NCBI GenBank assembly: GCA_009784575.1
Contig: WRBK01000014.1
Location: 1 to 47,329 of the forward strand
Length of the DNA stretch: 47,329 nt
Reading direction: 5' to 3'
Source of the DNA: Defluviitaleaceae bacterium
GTDB taxonomy: Bacteria > Bacillota > Clostridia > Lachnospirales > WRAX01
Part shown: positions 8,598-17,574 of the stretch, piece by piece
Numbering within the stretch: the stretch's first letter is position 1
How the letters are laid out: each line of letters begins with the position of its first letter
Position numbers and translations under genes: made by a program
Notes under the pieces: generated by a model
The model's database searches: none
What the model saw: only the letters and a program-made list of their open reading frames with translations
What the model was told of the DNA's origin: nothing

Positions 8598-9941
8598 CTA
8601 TCGCCCATTGATGCGCCCTTTTAGACGACCTTTTAAGATTTTTGCAAAGCCTAATGGGTAGCCATCCACGCAAAAAAGATTGTGGCCATCTGGTGCATCT
8701 ATTTCAAGTGTTTGACCTTCAAGATAAGCAATTATGTGTGGGTCTTGAGATTGTAAATCAATGACTTGTGAAAAGTCTGTTGGTGTCAGCGACATGGCTA
8801 GTGCATAGGATGGCTCGAAGCGGTTTTTCTTTAAGCTGCCAAGCAAAACGCCAAGGCGCACTATGTTTAGGCCTGTAACATCTGGACAATATTTTGGTAG
8901 GGCTAGCAGATTGCCGCGATGCTCAAGAATGTTATTTGAGGGCAAGCTTGTGAGGTATTTATCACAAAATTCGTTGAAGTCTTTGTTGTTGAATTTTGGG
9001 TTTGGCTGTTGCTTGATAGCGGGCGAATGCAGTTCGCTCCTGCGGCGTAGCAAGGCTATGAAGTGACCTTCACCGCGATGCCTGTGTGGCCAGATTCTGG
9101 CGGCATGGGAATTGTTTGTGGTAAGTCCTTGATTTGCTGGGCTTAAACCATAATATTTATGATTGATGCATACAGAATCAAAATGTGGATGGCTTTGCAG
9201 AAAATCTTCGATGATATTTTCATTTTCGGATGGTGTAAATGTGCAGGTAGAATACACGAGATGTCCGCTTGGTGCTAGCATTTTGGCGGCATCTTGCAGT
9301 ATACCTTTTTGTATGACTGCTAGGCGAGCGGCTTTGTTTTTATCCCAGGCTGATATCGCCTCTGGGTCTTTACGAAACATACCTTCGCCCGAGCATGGTG
9401 CATCTACAAGAATTTTGTCGAAGTAATTGGGGAATCTTTGGGCTAGCCTTGTGGGTTTTTCGCAAAGAATGATGGCGTTTTTTACGCCCGCCATTTCAAT
9501 GTTACGCACTAACCCTGGCATACGTCCAAAATTTATTTCGTTGGATACTAAGAGACCTTCGCTTCCCAAAGCGGAGGCTATTTGTGTGGATTTGCCGCCT
9601 GGGGAAGCACATAGGTCTAGCACTTTGTCACCTGCCTTGGTGCCCAAGATGGCGGCGGCACTCATTGCGCTGGGTTCTTGGATATAGTACAAACCTGCGT
9701 GATATAGTGGGTTTCTGGATGGCGGCTTGTTGCCTGTATAATAGAAACCCTGCTTGCACCAAGGCACAGCCCCCACATCATCGCCAAAGACTGTCGCCAA
9801 ATTTTGTGAAGAGATTTTTAATTCATTTGCCCTTATGCCGTAATGACGCGGCTCGTTAAAGCTCGCGAAAAAATCCGCCGCCTCATTCGAGTCGGCGAAT
9901 ATTTTCTTGGTGTTGTTGATGAAATCTTGTGGTAAATTCAT
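8598..9941 (-). CDS. NOL1/NOP2/Sun-family rRNA (cytosine-C5) methyltransferase, RsmF-like
   Basis: Methylates cytosine in rRNA using S-adenosylmethionine. From the chosen ATG at 9941 (AAAGGA upstream) the protein is 447 residues; an upstream in-frame ATG at 10001 lacks an RBS. The SAM site is VLDLCASPGGKSTQIAS, the first catalytic cysteine is in DAPCSGEGMFRKDP (motif IV) and the second in YSTCTFTPSENE (motif VI). The C-terminal ~150 residues correspond to the RsmF-type C-terminal domains (AxIWPHRHRGEGHFIALLRR, then a PUA-like end). The target base is inferred from family only. Confidence 0.9.
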   Translation of the reverse strand: MNLPQDFINNTKKIFADSNEAADFFASFNEPRHYGIRANELKISSQNLATVFGDDVGAVPWCKQGFYYTGNKPPSRNPLYHAGLYYIQEPSAMSAAAILGTKAGDKVLDLCASPGGKSTQIASALGSEGLLVSNEINFGRMPGLVRNIEMAGVKNAIILCEKPTRLAQRFPNYFDKILVDAPCSGEGMFRKDPEAISAWDKNKAARLAVIQKGILQDAAKMLAPSGHLVYSTCTFTPSENENIIEDFLQSHPHFDSVCINHKYYGLSPANQGLTTNNSHAARIWPHRHRGEGHFIALLRRRSELHSPAIKQQPNPKFNNKDFNEFCDKYLTSLPSNNILEHRGNLLALPKYCPDVTGLNIVRLGVLLGSLKKNRFEPSYALAMSLTPTDFSQVIDLQSQDPHIIAYLEGQTLEIDAPDGHNLFCVDGYPLGFAKILKGRLKGRINGR

Positions 9942-9994
9942 ATTCGATTTTCCTTTATCATATAATGGAAAATAATGATTTTGAGGTGCCAAAT

Positions 9995-10168
9995 ATGACA
10001 AATATAAATGATATACCCGAACCTTTTCGTGAGTTTTTAGGTGCGGAAGCCGAGGCGCAAGAAATATCTGCCACGGGTTTAGATGCTGAAGGTGTTACAC
10101 CAAATAGCAGGTCAGATATGCAAGACCTACTATTTTTAGCTGCTATATTGATGCTATGTGACGATTAA
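9995..10168 (+). CDS. Small acidic hypothetical protein (57 aa)
   Basis: I do not recognise a function. The preferred ATG at 9995 has GAGGTG six bases upstream; the frame is open to further upstream ATGs, including 9965. The peptide is acidic (many Glu/Asp) with a short hydrophobic C-terminus, DLLFLAAILMLCDD, preceded by SRSDMQ. This resembles the small clostridial proteins that end in a DLLLLALLFLLL-type segment. It is divergent from the RsmF-like gene and its stop overlaps by four bases the converging nucleotidyltransferase stop. Confidence 0.5.
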   Translation: MTNINDIPEPFREFLGAEAEAQEISATGLDAEGVTPNSRSDMQDLLFLAAILMLCDD

Positions 10169-11064
10169 AATAGCTTTTCTGGGTATTTGCCTTGCTCTAT
10201 CAATTCCCATACGGCTTTTTGCACGATTTCCTTGTCCTGTTGATAGGTAAAACCATACCAAGTATCAAGGGCTGGCAAAACTTTTATGGTAGCTTTATTG
10301 GCAGTCAGCAACTCCTTTATGGTTAATGGCAAGAAATATTCTGCCTTAGGGCTTTGTAGATTTTCGGTCAGAAAATGTGTAAAGCCTTTTTCGATTTCTA
10401 TAAAAATGCTGGGCTTAAAACCGAAAGTATTCATAGAGACCACCGTAGAGCCAGCCAGATATTTAAAATTGTTATCAATGGTATAGCCTATGCCGTCATG
10501 GCGTTTTTCTATAGCTAATACCTCTTCAATGTCTACTAAGAGACCACTTTCAACCCGACAAACCCCACGAGAAACACTACCATAACTGCTCACGGTGTTT
10601 TCTAGTAGGTATCCGCCCATGCAGTAATCATAGTCACCATTAGTACTGCTGGTTAAGAAACTATGTATGGACTTATAAACATCTCGCCCGTAAAAGTCAT
10701 CGGCATTGATGACCATAAAAGGTTCGTTTATTACATTTCGTGCCGCCCAAAGAGCATGGGATGTACCCCATGGTTTTTCACGAGTGGATGGAGTTTTTAG
10801 ACCATTTGGCAGGTCATTTATATCCTGAAATGCAAATTCTACTTGTATTCCTGATCTTTTAACCCTGCTAACAACAGTTTCGTTAAAAAGCTCTTCCATG
10901 TCTTTCTTGATAATATATACGACCTTATTAAAGCCAGCTTGAAGGGCATCGTAGACTGAAAAGTCTGCGATGATTTCGCCATGCTTGCCCAAGGGAGATA
11001 CTTGCTTTAGTCCACCGAAGCGGCTGCCCATGCCAGCGGCAAGGATTACTAATGTTGTGTTCAT
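10165..11064 (-). CDS. Sugar-phosphate nucleotidyltransferase-like protein
   Basis: 299 residues with the nucleotidyltransferase N-terminus LVILAAGMGSRFGGLKQV, where the GxGxR...K motif binds NTP and triphosphate. FMVINADDFYGRDVY carries the metal-binding Asp pair. The family activates sugar phosphates as nucleotide sugars; the sugar here is unknown. The C-terminal half (YGFTYQQDKEIVQKAV) matches the stand-alone clostridial version without a hexapeptide-repeat domain. It is downstream of and probably co-transcribed with the M42 peptidase (11-base gap). Confidence 0.87.
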   Translation of the reverse strand: MNTTLVILAAGMGSRFGGLKQVSPLGKHGEIIADFSVYDALQAGFNKVVYIIKKDMEELFNETVVSRVKRSGIQVEFAFQDINDLPNGLKTPSTREKPWGTSHALWAARNVINEPFMVINADDFYGRDVYKSIHSFLTSSTNGDYDYCMGGYLLENTVSSYGSVSRGVCRVESGLLVDIEEVLAIEKRHDGIGYTIDNNFKYLAGSTVVSMNTFGFKPSIFIEIEKGFTHFLTENLQSPKAEYFLPLTIKELLTANKATIKVLPALDTWYGFTYQQDKEIVQKAVWELIEQGKYPEKLF

Positions 11065-11075
11065 GCTATCCCCCT

Positions 11076-12137
11076 CTAAAACCCTGCAAAAATATCTTTG
11101 TTTATAGCCTTAATTATTTCAACTGCTAGTTGCACACCTTTTTTATAATCTGAAAGTGATGCTATGGAATTGTGGCTATGACCATAGCGTACAGGATGCC
11201 CGATAACGATTGTAGGTATGCCAAGATTGGATAAATGTATGCTTTTACCATTAGTCATGCCGCCTGTGCGCACGGCCTCTTGCACTGGGATATGTAATTC
11301 TTTTGCCACATTGAGTGCGAAACGTAAAAAGCGAGGGTGAGTTATCATGCCTTGGTCTATATGGCGTAGCATTGGGCCATGCTTTAGGCGGGTTTGTATA
11401 AGATGGTCTTTTGCGAAGGTGTCATCGGCTGGCGTGCCTTCAAAGCATATAGCGAGGTCTGGCTTTACGCGGTTTGCCACTACTATTGCGCCCCTCATGC
11501 CTATTTCTTCTTGTGCAGAAAGTGCACCAACTACGTTTGCACTGAGATTGAGGTCTTTAACATCATGCAAAACCTCTAGCACAGATGCGCAACCGAGCCT
11601 ACAATCAAAGGCCTTGGACATCATGATATCATGGATTGGGTCATGCGTGAAGACAGTTTCTGGCACAATAGGACAAGCTGGAGCTATTTTAAATGCCTTT
11701 TCCGCTTCCTCCTTGGAGGTTGCGCCAATGTCTATAACCATGGTGTCTATTGATAATGGCTCGTCGTCTCCGCCAAAATGGGGTGGGCGAGTGGCTACTA
11801 TGCCTGTGATAAGCTCGCCTTCCATGTTCTTGATGGATACCCTTTGGGCGGGTAGTACATATGGCACCCAGTCGCCTAGATTTGTAAAGGTGAGTGTGCC
11901 GTTTTCTTTAATTGTACGCACCATAAGCCCGACCTCATCGGAATGGGCATCTATCAATATGGTGGGCAGGTCTGGATTTTCTTCGTTTTTTGGGCAAATA
12001 TAGAGATTTCTTGTGTTGTCTTCTACAATCCTTGCACCTTCTGGTGCATATTTTCTCGCTACCGTTAGAACATCGTCTTCAAAGCCTGGTGCGCCAAATG
12101 CCATTGTTAATTCTTTAATCATTTGAATAGATTCCAT
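11076..12137 (-). CDS. M42-family metallopeptidase (glutamyl/lysyl aminopeptidase type)
   Basis: A cytosolic zinc aminopeptidase of the PepA/FrvX group that trims peptides. Visible family features are MAFGAPGFEDDV at the N-terminus, ILIDAHSDEVGLMV with the first zinc ligand His and the Asp, SAQEEIGMRGAIV with the catalytic Glu pair, FDCRLGCASVLEV, and a C-terminal PVRYGHSHNSIASLSD with the last His ligand. I prefer the second ATG (12137; 353 residues), which has AAGGAG at seven bases, over the ATG at 12143, where the spacing is only one base. Confidence 0.92.
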   Translation of the reverse strand: MESIQMIKELTMAFGAPGFEDDVLTVARKYAPEGARIVEDNTRNLYICPKNEENPDLPTILIDAHSDEVGLMVRTIKENGTLTFTNLGDWVPYVLPAQRVSIKNMEGELITGIVATRPPHFGGDDEPLSIDTMVIDIGATSKEEAEKAFKIAPACPIVPETVFTHDPIHDIMMSKAFDCRLGCASVLEVLHDVKDLNLSANVVGALSAQEEIGMRGAIVVANRVKPDLAICFEGTPADDTFAKDHLIQTRLKHGPMLRHIDQGMITHPRFLRFALNVAKELHIPVQEAVRTGGMTNGKSIHLSNLGIPTIVIGHPVRYGHSHNSIASLSDYKKGVQLAVEIIKAINKDIFAGF

Positions 12138-12269
12138 TTTCATTCTCCTTTGTATGAAAATTTACGTGGATTATATACTCTCATAATATCCTAAAACCAT
12201 TGCCAAGTCAATTGTTTTATGCTATACTTTTTTGAATGAATTAGAGGAATTGGAAGGGAGGGGTTTGGC

Positions 12270-12854
12270 GTGATAAATCTGGCTTATGATTATCAAGATG
12301 AAAGACCAACAGAAATGCTGGATGGCGTAATATATATGATGGCTAGCCCTAGATTGGTGCATATACGCGTTGGAAGGAATATTGAGGATATTTTCAAGAA
12401 ATATTTCAGGGGGAAAAGCTGTGATGTTTTTGGTGACCCTGCGAAAGTTTTTTTGACCGAAAATGATAGAGTTGTGCCAGATGTGACAGTAGTTTGCGAT
12501 GAAAACATCATTAAGGATGAGGGTATTTTTGGTGTACCTGACTTGATTGTTGAGATACTGTCCCCTTCGACCTCTAAGCGTGATAAAACATATAAAAAGA
12601 GCCTTTATGAAAAGTGCGGGGTGAAAGAATACTGGATTGTGGATATAGACAACCTATCGATTGAAGTATTTTGGCTGACGGATGGAAAATACCTACTCCA
12701 TGACGTTTTCACTATTTTACCTGAATACGAGAAACAAGATATGACAATAGAGAAAATTTCTGAGTTCACTACGAGGTTCAAAACGTCAATAGCAGGTGGT
12801 TTAGTTATAGATTTGGAAGAAGTGTTTGAAGATGTAATTGAGAGGAGCAAATAA
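12270..12854 (+). CDS. Uma2-family (DUF820) putative endonuclease, copy 1
   Basis: 194 residues of the DUF820/Uma2 fold, a PD-(D/E)XK-like domain whose biological role is not established. Family motifs present are EMLDGVIYMM, VVPDVTVVCD, the acidic GVPDLIVEILSPSTSKRDKTYKK, and GVKEYWIVDIDN. The start is GTG preceded by GGGAGGGG. The stop is two bases before the leuS ATG, so it forms a leader cistron of leuS. Two more family members are in this window at 30452 and 32484; this one is the most divergent of the three. Confidence 0.85.
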   Translation: MINLAYDYQDERPTEMLDGVIYMMASPRLVHIRVGRNIEDIFKKYFRGKSCDVFGDPAKVFLTENDRVVPDVTVVCDENIIKDEGIFGVPDLIVEILSPSTSKRDKTYKKSLYEKCGVKEYWIVDIDNLSIEVFWLTDGKYLLHDVFTILPEYEKQDMTIEKISEFTTRFKTSIAGGLVIDLEEVFEDVIERSK

Positions 12855-12855
12855 T

Positions 12856-15267
12856 ATGGACACAAAAGACAGAAAATACAATTTTCGTCAGATAGAGCAA
12901 AAATGGCGCGATAATTGGGAGAAAGCACCGATAAATACTGATAAGACACGTCCCAAATTTTATTGTTTGGACATGTTTCCTTATCCATCTGGCAGTGGGC
13001 TGCATGTGGGGCATTGGCGCAGCTATGTGATAAGCGATGTGCTTGCGCGCTACAAGCTTTTGCAGGGACATTATGTTATACATCCTATGGGCTTTGATGC
13101 TTTTGGGTTGCCTGCCGAAAATTATGCCATACAAAACAATGTGCATCCTGAGGCTGCTGTGAAAGAAAGCGCGAAGCTCTTCAAACGTCAGCTAGAAGAC
13201 ATTTGCGCTATGTACGACTGGGATATGGAGCTTTCTACCACCGACCCTTCGTTTTATAAATGGACACAATGGATTTTTGTGCAGATGTTTAAAAAGGGCT
13301 TGGCATATGAGAAAGAAATGCCGCTAAACTGGTGTCCTGCCTGCAAAGTTGTGCTTGCTAACGAAGAAGCGGCAGGCGGTGAATGTGAACGTTGTGGTGC
13401 GCCGCCAGAGAAGAAAAATTTGCGCCAGTGGATGCTAAAAATTACTGAATATGGTGAAAGGCTGCTTGTTGACCTTGATAAACTTAAATGGCCCGAAAAG
13501 GTAAAGAAAATGCAGGCGGACTGGATTGGCAAATCTTATGGCGCAAAGATTGATTTTGAGATAGATGGGCGTGATGATAATATAACCGTGTTTACAACGC
13601 GCCCTGACACGCTTTTTGGCGCAACATTTATGGTTCTTGCGCCAGAACACGCCTTGGTTAAAGAGCTAACAACGAGCGAAAATCTTGCTAGTGTAGAAAA
13701 ATACATTCAAGATGCGGGTGCATTGTCGAATGTGGATAGAATGGCGAAAAAGGACAAGACTGGTGTTTTTACAGGTGCATATGCTATCAATCCGCTAAGC
13801 GGAGAAAAGCTCGAGGTTTGGATTTCTGATTATGTGCTTGCTGATTATGGCACAGGAGCTATTATGTGTGTTCCTGGTCATGATGAGCGTGACTTTGAAT
13901 TTGCTAAGAAATTTGGTTTGCCCATACTCGAGGTTATTTCGCTTGATGGTGAACTACATGAGCTTGAAGAGGCATATACAGGCGATGGCGTTATGGTAAA
14001 TTCTGGTGAGTTTAATGGCTTGCCCGCTGTCGACGGCAAGGAGGCTGTGGCTGGTCATCTTGCTAAGTTAGGCATAGGCGAAAAGACAGTGAACTACAAG
14101 CTACGCGACTGGGTGTTTAGTCGCCAGAGGTATTGGGGTGAGCCTATTCCGCTAATACATTGTGATGCTTGTGGTATTGTGCCTGTGCCAGAGGCGGATT
14201 TGCCTGTGACATTGCCCCATGTGGATTCTTATCAGCCAACTGATACGGGTGAATCACCGCTTGCGCTTATAGATGATTGGGTGAACACAACTTGCCCAAC
14301 CTGCTGCAAAGCGGCAAAACGTGAGACAAACACTATGCCACAATGGGCGGGGTCTTCTTGGTATTTCTTGCGCTATGTGGATGTAAATAATGATGCAGAG
14401 CTTATTAGCAAAGAGGCCATGGAGAAGTTTCTGCCTGTGGACTATTATGTGGGCGGTATAGAACATGCCGTGCTGCATCTGCTTTATGCGCGTTTCTACA
14501 CCAAGTTTTTATATGATATTGGCGTGGTAAATTTTGAAGAGCCATTCACGCAATTGTTTAACCAAGGCATGGTGAACCGTTTTGGTATGAAAATGGCAAA
14601 ATCCAAGGGCAATGGTGTATCGCCTGATGGCTTGATTGACAAATACGGTCGTGATGCTCTGCGTTTGTATATATTGTTCCTTGGGCCGCCAGAGCTTGAT
14701 GTGGATTGGAATGACAATGGCATAGAGGGTGTTTTCCGCTTCCTTAACAAACTATGGAGATTGGTTGCTGAAAATGTTGGCAAAACAGTGGCCACAACAC
14801 CCGAACTTGAACAGGCGCGCCATAAGATGATTCATGATATATCTACCCGCATGGAAAATCTAACGCTAAATACTGTGGTTTCGGGCTTTATGGAGCATAC
14901 CAATAAGCTTACGGATATGGCACGTTCTGGCGGTATTGATGCGGATACTTTGCGCGACATGATTATTTTGCTTGCGCCATATGCACCGCATATAGCGGCG
15001 GAGCTATGGGAGACTTGTGGCTATACCACGTCTGTATTTGATGCAACATGGCCGACCTACGATAAAGAAAAAATGGCAGAATCTACTATAACGATTGTTG
15101 TGCAGATGAATGGTAAGCTACGTGAAAATATCCAGATGGCGGCGGAAGCTACCAAAGAAGAGGTGCTGGCTGCCGCAAAAGCATCTGTGGCGGCTCGCTT
15201 GGAAGGCACGATTATCGTTAAGGAGATTTTTGTGCCTGGTAAGCTGGTTAATTTTGTTGTGAAATGA
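12856..15267 (+). CDS. leuS: Leucyl-tRNA synthetase
   Basis: Charges tRNA-Leu with leucine in the cytosol. From the ATG at 12856 (GAGGAG eight bases upstream) the protein is 803 residues, normal for bacterial LeuRS. The class I HIGH motif appears as SGLHVGHWRSY near residue 50. The editing (CP1) domain contains TTRPDTLFGATFMVLAPEH and VPGHDERDFEFA. The KMSKS motif appears as MAKSKGNGVSPD, followed by the anticodon-binding domain and C-terminal ASVAARLEGTIIVKEIFVPG. I saw no T-box element upstream. Co-transcribed with the Uma2 gene before it and perhaps the GNAT gene after it. Confidence 0.98.
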   Translation: MDTKDRKYNFRQIEQKWRDNWEKAPINTDKTRPKFYCLDMFPYPSGSGLHVGHWRSYVISDVLARYKLLQGHYVIHPMGFDAFGLPAENYAIQNNVHPEAAVKESAKLFKRQLEDICAMYDWDMELSTTDPSFYKWTQWIFVQMFKKGLAYEKEMPLNWCPACKVVLANEEAAGGECERCGAPPEKKNLRQWMLKITEYGERLLVDLDKLKWPEKVKKMQADWIGKSYGAKIDFEIDGRDDNITVFTTRPDTLFGATFMVLAPEHALVKELTTSENLASVEKYIQDAGALSNVDRMAKKDKTGVFTGAYAINPLSGEKLEVWISDYVLADYGTGAIMCVPGHDERDFEFAKKFGLPILEVISLDGELHELEEAYTGDGVMVNSGEFNGLPAVDGKEAVAGHLAKLGIGEKTVNYKLRDWVFSRQRYWGEPIPLIHCDACGIVPVPEADLPVTLPHVDSYQPTDTGESPLALIDDWVNTTCPTCCKAAKRETNTMPQWAGSSWYFLRYVDVNNDAELISKEAMEKFLPVDYYVGGIEHAVLHLLYARFYTKFLYDIGVVNFEEPFTQLFNQGMVNRFGMKMAKSKGNGVSPDGLIDKYGRDALRLYILFLGPPELDVDWNDNGIEGVFRFLNKLWRLVAENVGKTVATTPELEQARHKMIHDISTRMENLTLNTVVSGFMEHTNKLTDMARSGGIDADTLRDMIILLAPYAPHIAAELWETCGYTTSVFDATWPTYDKEKMAESTITIVVQMNGKLRENIQMAAEATKEEVLAAAKASVAARLEGTIIVKEIFVPGKLVNFVVK

Positions 15268-15274
15268 GATATTT

Positions 15275-15682
15275 GTGGATAGTAACGAAAGGTGTCTTGT
15301 AAAGACCTATATTGACCTAAAAGTGAATGGAGCAAAATCCTTTGAATATGGCATTTATGACGGCGATAATCCAATTGGTTTTGTGATGATGGAGCATAGG
15401 TCTGCCGAACATCCTCGTCAGATTGACAATGACAACCCACAACCCCATTACATTATTTGGGAATTTATGATTGATAAAAACCACCAAGAAAAGGGATTGG
15501 GTCGCTCTGCGATGCGTGTCATTGTAGAACATCTAAAAACTAATCCCGAAGGAGAGGCTCGTTCCGTTGTTGTTCCGTGCGACTCTGCCAACATTACTGC
15601 TTCGAAACTATATGCTTCCCTTGGATTTGAAGATACTGGCAAAAGCAATGGCGGAGATATTTTTGTACAGCTAAAGTTGTAA
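15275..15682 (+). CDS. GNAT-family N-acetyltransferase
   Basis: 135 residues. The acetyl-CoA pyrophosphate loop is DKNHQEKGLGRSAMRVIVEHL (Q/R-x-x-G-x-G/A), and the C-terminal ASKLYASLGFEDTGK is the usual beta6-beta7 part of spermidine/diamine-type acetyltransferases. The start is a GTG seven bases after the leuS stop with only a weak ribosome binding site. The protein begins about 30 residues later than typical relatives (~150-160 aa), so the N-terminus may be lost or extended by an unusual start. The substrate is unknown. Confidence 0.75.
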   Translation: MDSNERCLVKTYIDLKVNGAKSFEYGIYDGDNPIGFVMMEHRSAEHPRQIDNDNPQPHYIIWEFMIDKNHQEKGLGRSAMRVIVEHLKTNPEGEARSVVVPCDSANITASKLYASLGFEDTGKSNGGDIFVQLKL

Positions 15683-15696
15683 ATGGGAGAATGAGC

Positions 15697-16164
15697 ATGG
15701 AGACTTTTGAAACACTAAACGCTATATACGAGCCACTATGCAAGAAGTCGCGCGAGATTGCGGCTACGCTTAGGGCGGCTGGATATAAAGTGGAAAGTGG
15801 ATTTTTCAATAATCATTACATAAAGAGTGACAATGGATTTTTGATAGAACATTTTCCTATACCTGTGCTGACAATTCCTAATGTAGCTGATATTGGCATA
15901 CGTACAGATGCTATATGGGTGGAGTTTATATTGTCTAAAGAAAAGGCGGTCGAGCTTGATTATTCTGATTTGGCACAAGCATATAACATAGAGGTATATG
16001 GGACTGAGGGTTATCTGCATGATTTATATGATGATGACCCAGACTTAATTGCTGAAAAAATACAAAGTAGCGGTGAAGCGCAAATATGTGTCACCGCTAC
16101 TTTTGATTGGGCTTGTGACCCCGACAAGGTGGTTGAACTTATTGTGCTTTTTCTTTCTCTTTAG
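15697..16164 (+). CDS. Hypothetical protein (155 aa)
   Basis: I do not recognise the family. I prefer the ATG at 15697, which has GGGAG seven bases upstream, over the one at 15691. The protein is soluble and acidic. Its features are a helical N-terminus (TLNAIYEPLCKKSREIAATL), a central mixed alpha/beta part (PIPVLTIPNVADIGIRTDAI) and an acidic YDDDPDLIAEK stretch. No membrane segment or signal peptide is seen. The 3' end overlaps the converging HAAS-domain gene by 26 bases, an unusually long convergent overlap. Confidence 0.65.
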   Translation: METFETLNAIYEPLCKKSREIAATLRAAGYKVESGFFNNHYIKSDNGFLIEHFPIPVLTIPNVADIGIRTDAIWVEFILSKEKAVELDYSDLAQAYNIEVYGTEGYLHDLYDDDPDLIAEKIQSSGEAQICVTATFDWACDPDKVVELIVLFLSL

Positions 16165-17047
16165 TGCCATGCCAAATGCCTATACCCCCAGCGATTCCTC
16201 CGAACAAAACCCCTGCCACGGGCCAAACTACCCAGAAATACGTATGACCTGTGAACAGCAGCCACAGAGCAACTGCTGTAGTGATGGGCCAATAAAAAGC
16301 GGCGATAACGCCAATAATACGCCCAGACTTTTTGGTGGCTTCTTTGTTGACGTAATCACCTTTATCCAATAGAACGTCATAAGCCGATGTAATGTAGCCT
16401 GCCATAATAAACAAAAAAACGGAAAAGCCAATTATGTTCAAAAAGAGCGGCACGGGGATTTCGGTGATAGTGAATGCGCCTACCGTGAGAATTATTATGG
16501 CTACGCCGATGGCGACCATTGCCGTACACCGCGGCACAAACCTTGTACGCTCATTTTCGACTATTTCGCGTGTTCTTGCATCAAAGCGGAGAGATGTTTT
16601 TTCAAATGGTTCATATCTGCCCATCTTGCTCCCGACAATTATAAACATAGTTACAGATATTGCTACTGCTACAAACATCAAAAACGCGTGTCCAAAAAAG
16701 ACTACAGACGACACACCTGCTATAATTAGCCATACTCCAAGTCCTATCAACATCCCGCTTCTTTTTGTTTTCTTAACATAGTCTTCTGCTTCGTCCCAAG
16801 AAAGAAAAATTGATTCTTCTGTACTGCTACTCTTGGAATTTAGCCCAAGCTCGGCGGTTATCTCTTCGATATTACCAAAATCAGCTATTACGCTATATGC
16901 TGCCTCGTGTTCACTTTTTCCATTTTGCCTAAGCATATTGTATTTTTCATGCATATTTGCTAACATGTCTTGCTTTAGTGTCTGCACCTCATCTGTTTGC
17001 GGATATGCGGCGAAAACATTGTCAAGATAGGTTTTAATTGCTTCCAT
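16139..17047 (-). CDS. HAAS/DUF1700-type membrane protein, PadR partner
   Basis: Starting at the ATG at 17047 (AAGGGG nine bases upstream) it has 302 residues. The N-terminal ~80 residues form the soluble 'permease prefix' / HAAS-like helical domain (LDNVFAAYPQTDEV, LANMHEKYNML, ADFGNIEEITAELG). After that come about seven membrane helices and a basic C-terminus. Such proteins are typically encoded next to a PadR regulator, as here, where the start overlaps the padR 3' end by 14 bases. The role is thought to be linked to membrane or envelope stress, but no reaction is known. Confidence 0.75.
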   Translation of the reverse strand: MEAIKTYLDNVFAAYPQTDEVQTLKQDMLANMHEKYNMLRQNGKSEHEAAYSVIADFGNIEEITAELGLNSKSSSTEESIFLSWDEAEDYVKKTKRSGMLIGLGVWLIIAGVSSVVFFGHAFLMFVAVAISVTMFIIVGSKMGRYEPFEKTSLRFDARTREIVENERTRFVPRCTAMVAIGVAIIILTVGAFTITEIPVPLFLNIIGFSVFLFIMAGYITSAYDVLLDKGDYVNKEATKKSGRIIGVIAAFYWPITTAVALWLLFTGHTYFWVVWPVAGVLFGGIAGGIGIWHGTKEKEKAQ

Positions 17048-17399
17048 TGTTATCATCCCCTTCATTATTGATAATAAATTTTGATATTAACTCCTTTGTG
17101 GCTGTCCATTCGTTGCATTTATATTGATAGTGTTGCCGCCCTTTCTCTGTTAATGTGTAGTATGTTCTTTCGCGACCGCCCGAAACAGAGCCAGGATAAG
17201 AGTACAGGTATTTCAGTTTCTCTAGGCGCGAGAAAGCGGAATATAAAGTTGTTTCTTTCATTGTGTAGCTATTTTCTGATAGGTCAGTGACCATTTTTGA
17301 AATTGCATAGCCATAAGAATCTCCATCGCAAAGCACTCTAAGAATTATAAGGTCTATATATCCCCTCATTACATCGCTGCTGATTTCAATATTGACCAA
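17034..17399 (-). CDS. PadR-family transcriptional regulator
   Basis: A winged-helix DNA-binding regulator of 121 residues from a TTG start at 17399 (AGGGG seven bases upstream); the frame is open further upstream but without an RBS. Signature: MRGYIDLIILRVLCDGDSYGYAIS, then TLYSAFSRLEKLKYLYSY (recognition helix region) and GRERTYYTLTEKGRQHY (wing). It likely represses its own promoter and the downstream membrane-protein gene, which is translationally coupled to it; putative operators overlap the promoter at 17421-17478. Confidence 0.92.
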   Translation of the reverse strand: MVNIEISSDVMRGYIDLIILRVLCDGDSYGYAISKMVTDLSENSYTMKETTLYSAFSRLEKLKYLYSYPGSVSGGRERTYYTLTEKGRQHYQYKCNEWTATKELISKFIINNEGDDNNGSN

Positions 17400-17420
17400 G
17401 GAATCACCCCTTTTATAAGC

Positions 17421-17478
17421 TACTACGTCTGACGTTGTAATAATCATATCATGAACTACTACGTCACGTCAAGTAGTT
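17421..17478 (-). promoter_or_regulatory. padR promoter overlapped by two dyads (putative PadR operators)
   Basis: On the minus strand TTGACG (17472-17467) and TATGAT (17448-17443) are separated by 18 bases and form a sigma-A-like promoter. TACTACGTC occurs twice in direct orientation (17421-17429 and 17457-17465). Each copy is part of an inverted repeat: TACTACGTC-T-GACGTTGTA (17421-17439), and AACTACT/AGTAGTT (17454-17460 with 17472-17478). One dyad covers the -35 and the other lies over the start region, which suits autorepression. Confidence 0.6.
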
Positions 17479-17574
17479 TTTTGAGAAATTTTTTGGACTA
17501 CAAGGCATGTACTTGTATTTTATTGCATAGGATTGTATTGGATGGACAATCTTTGTACATAGGAGGGATTTGTT

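Noticed and set aside
12144-12269. Possible T-box leader for the leuS unit
   Set aside because: The region before the Uma2-leuS unit is short and has no specifier stem or AGGGTGGNACCGCG-type antiterminator sequence.
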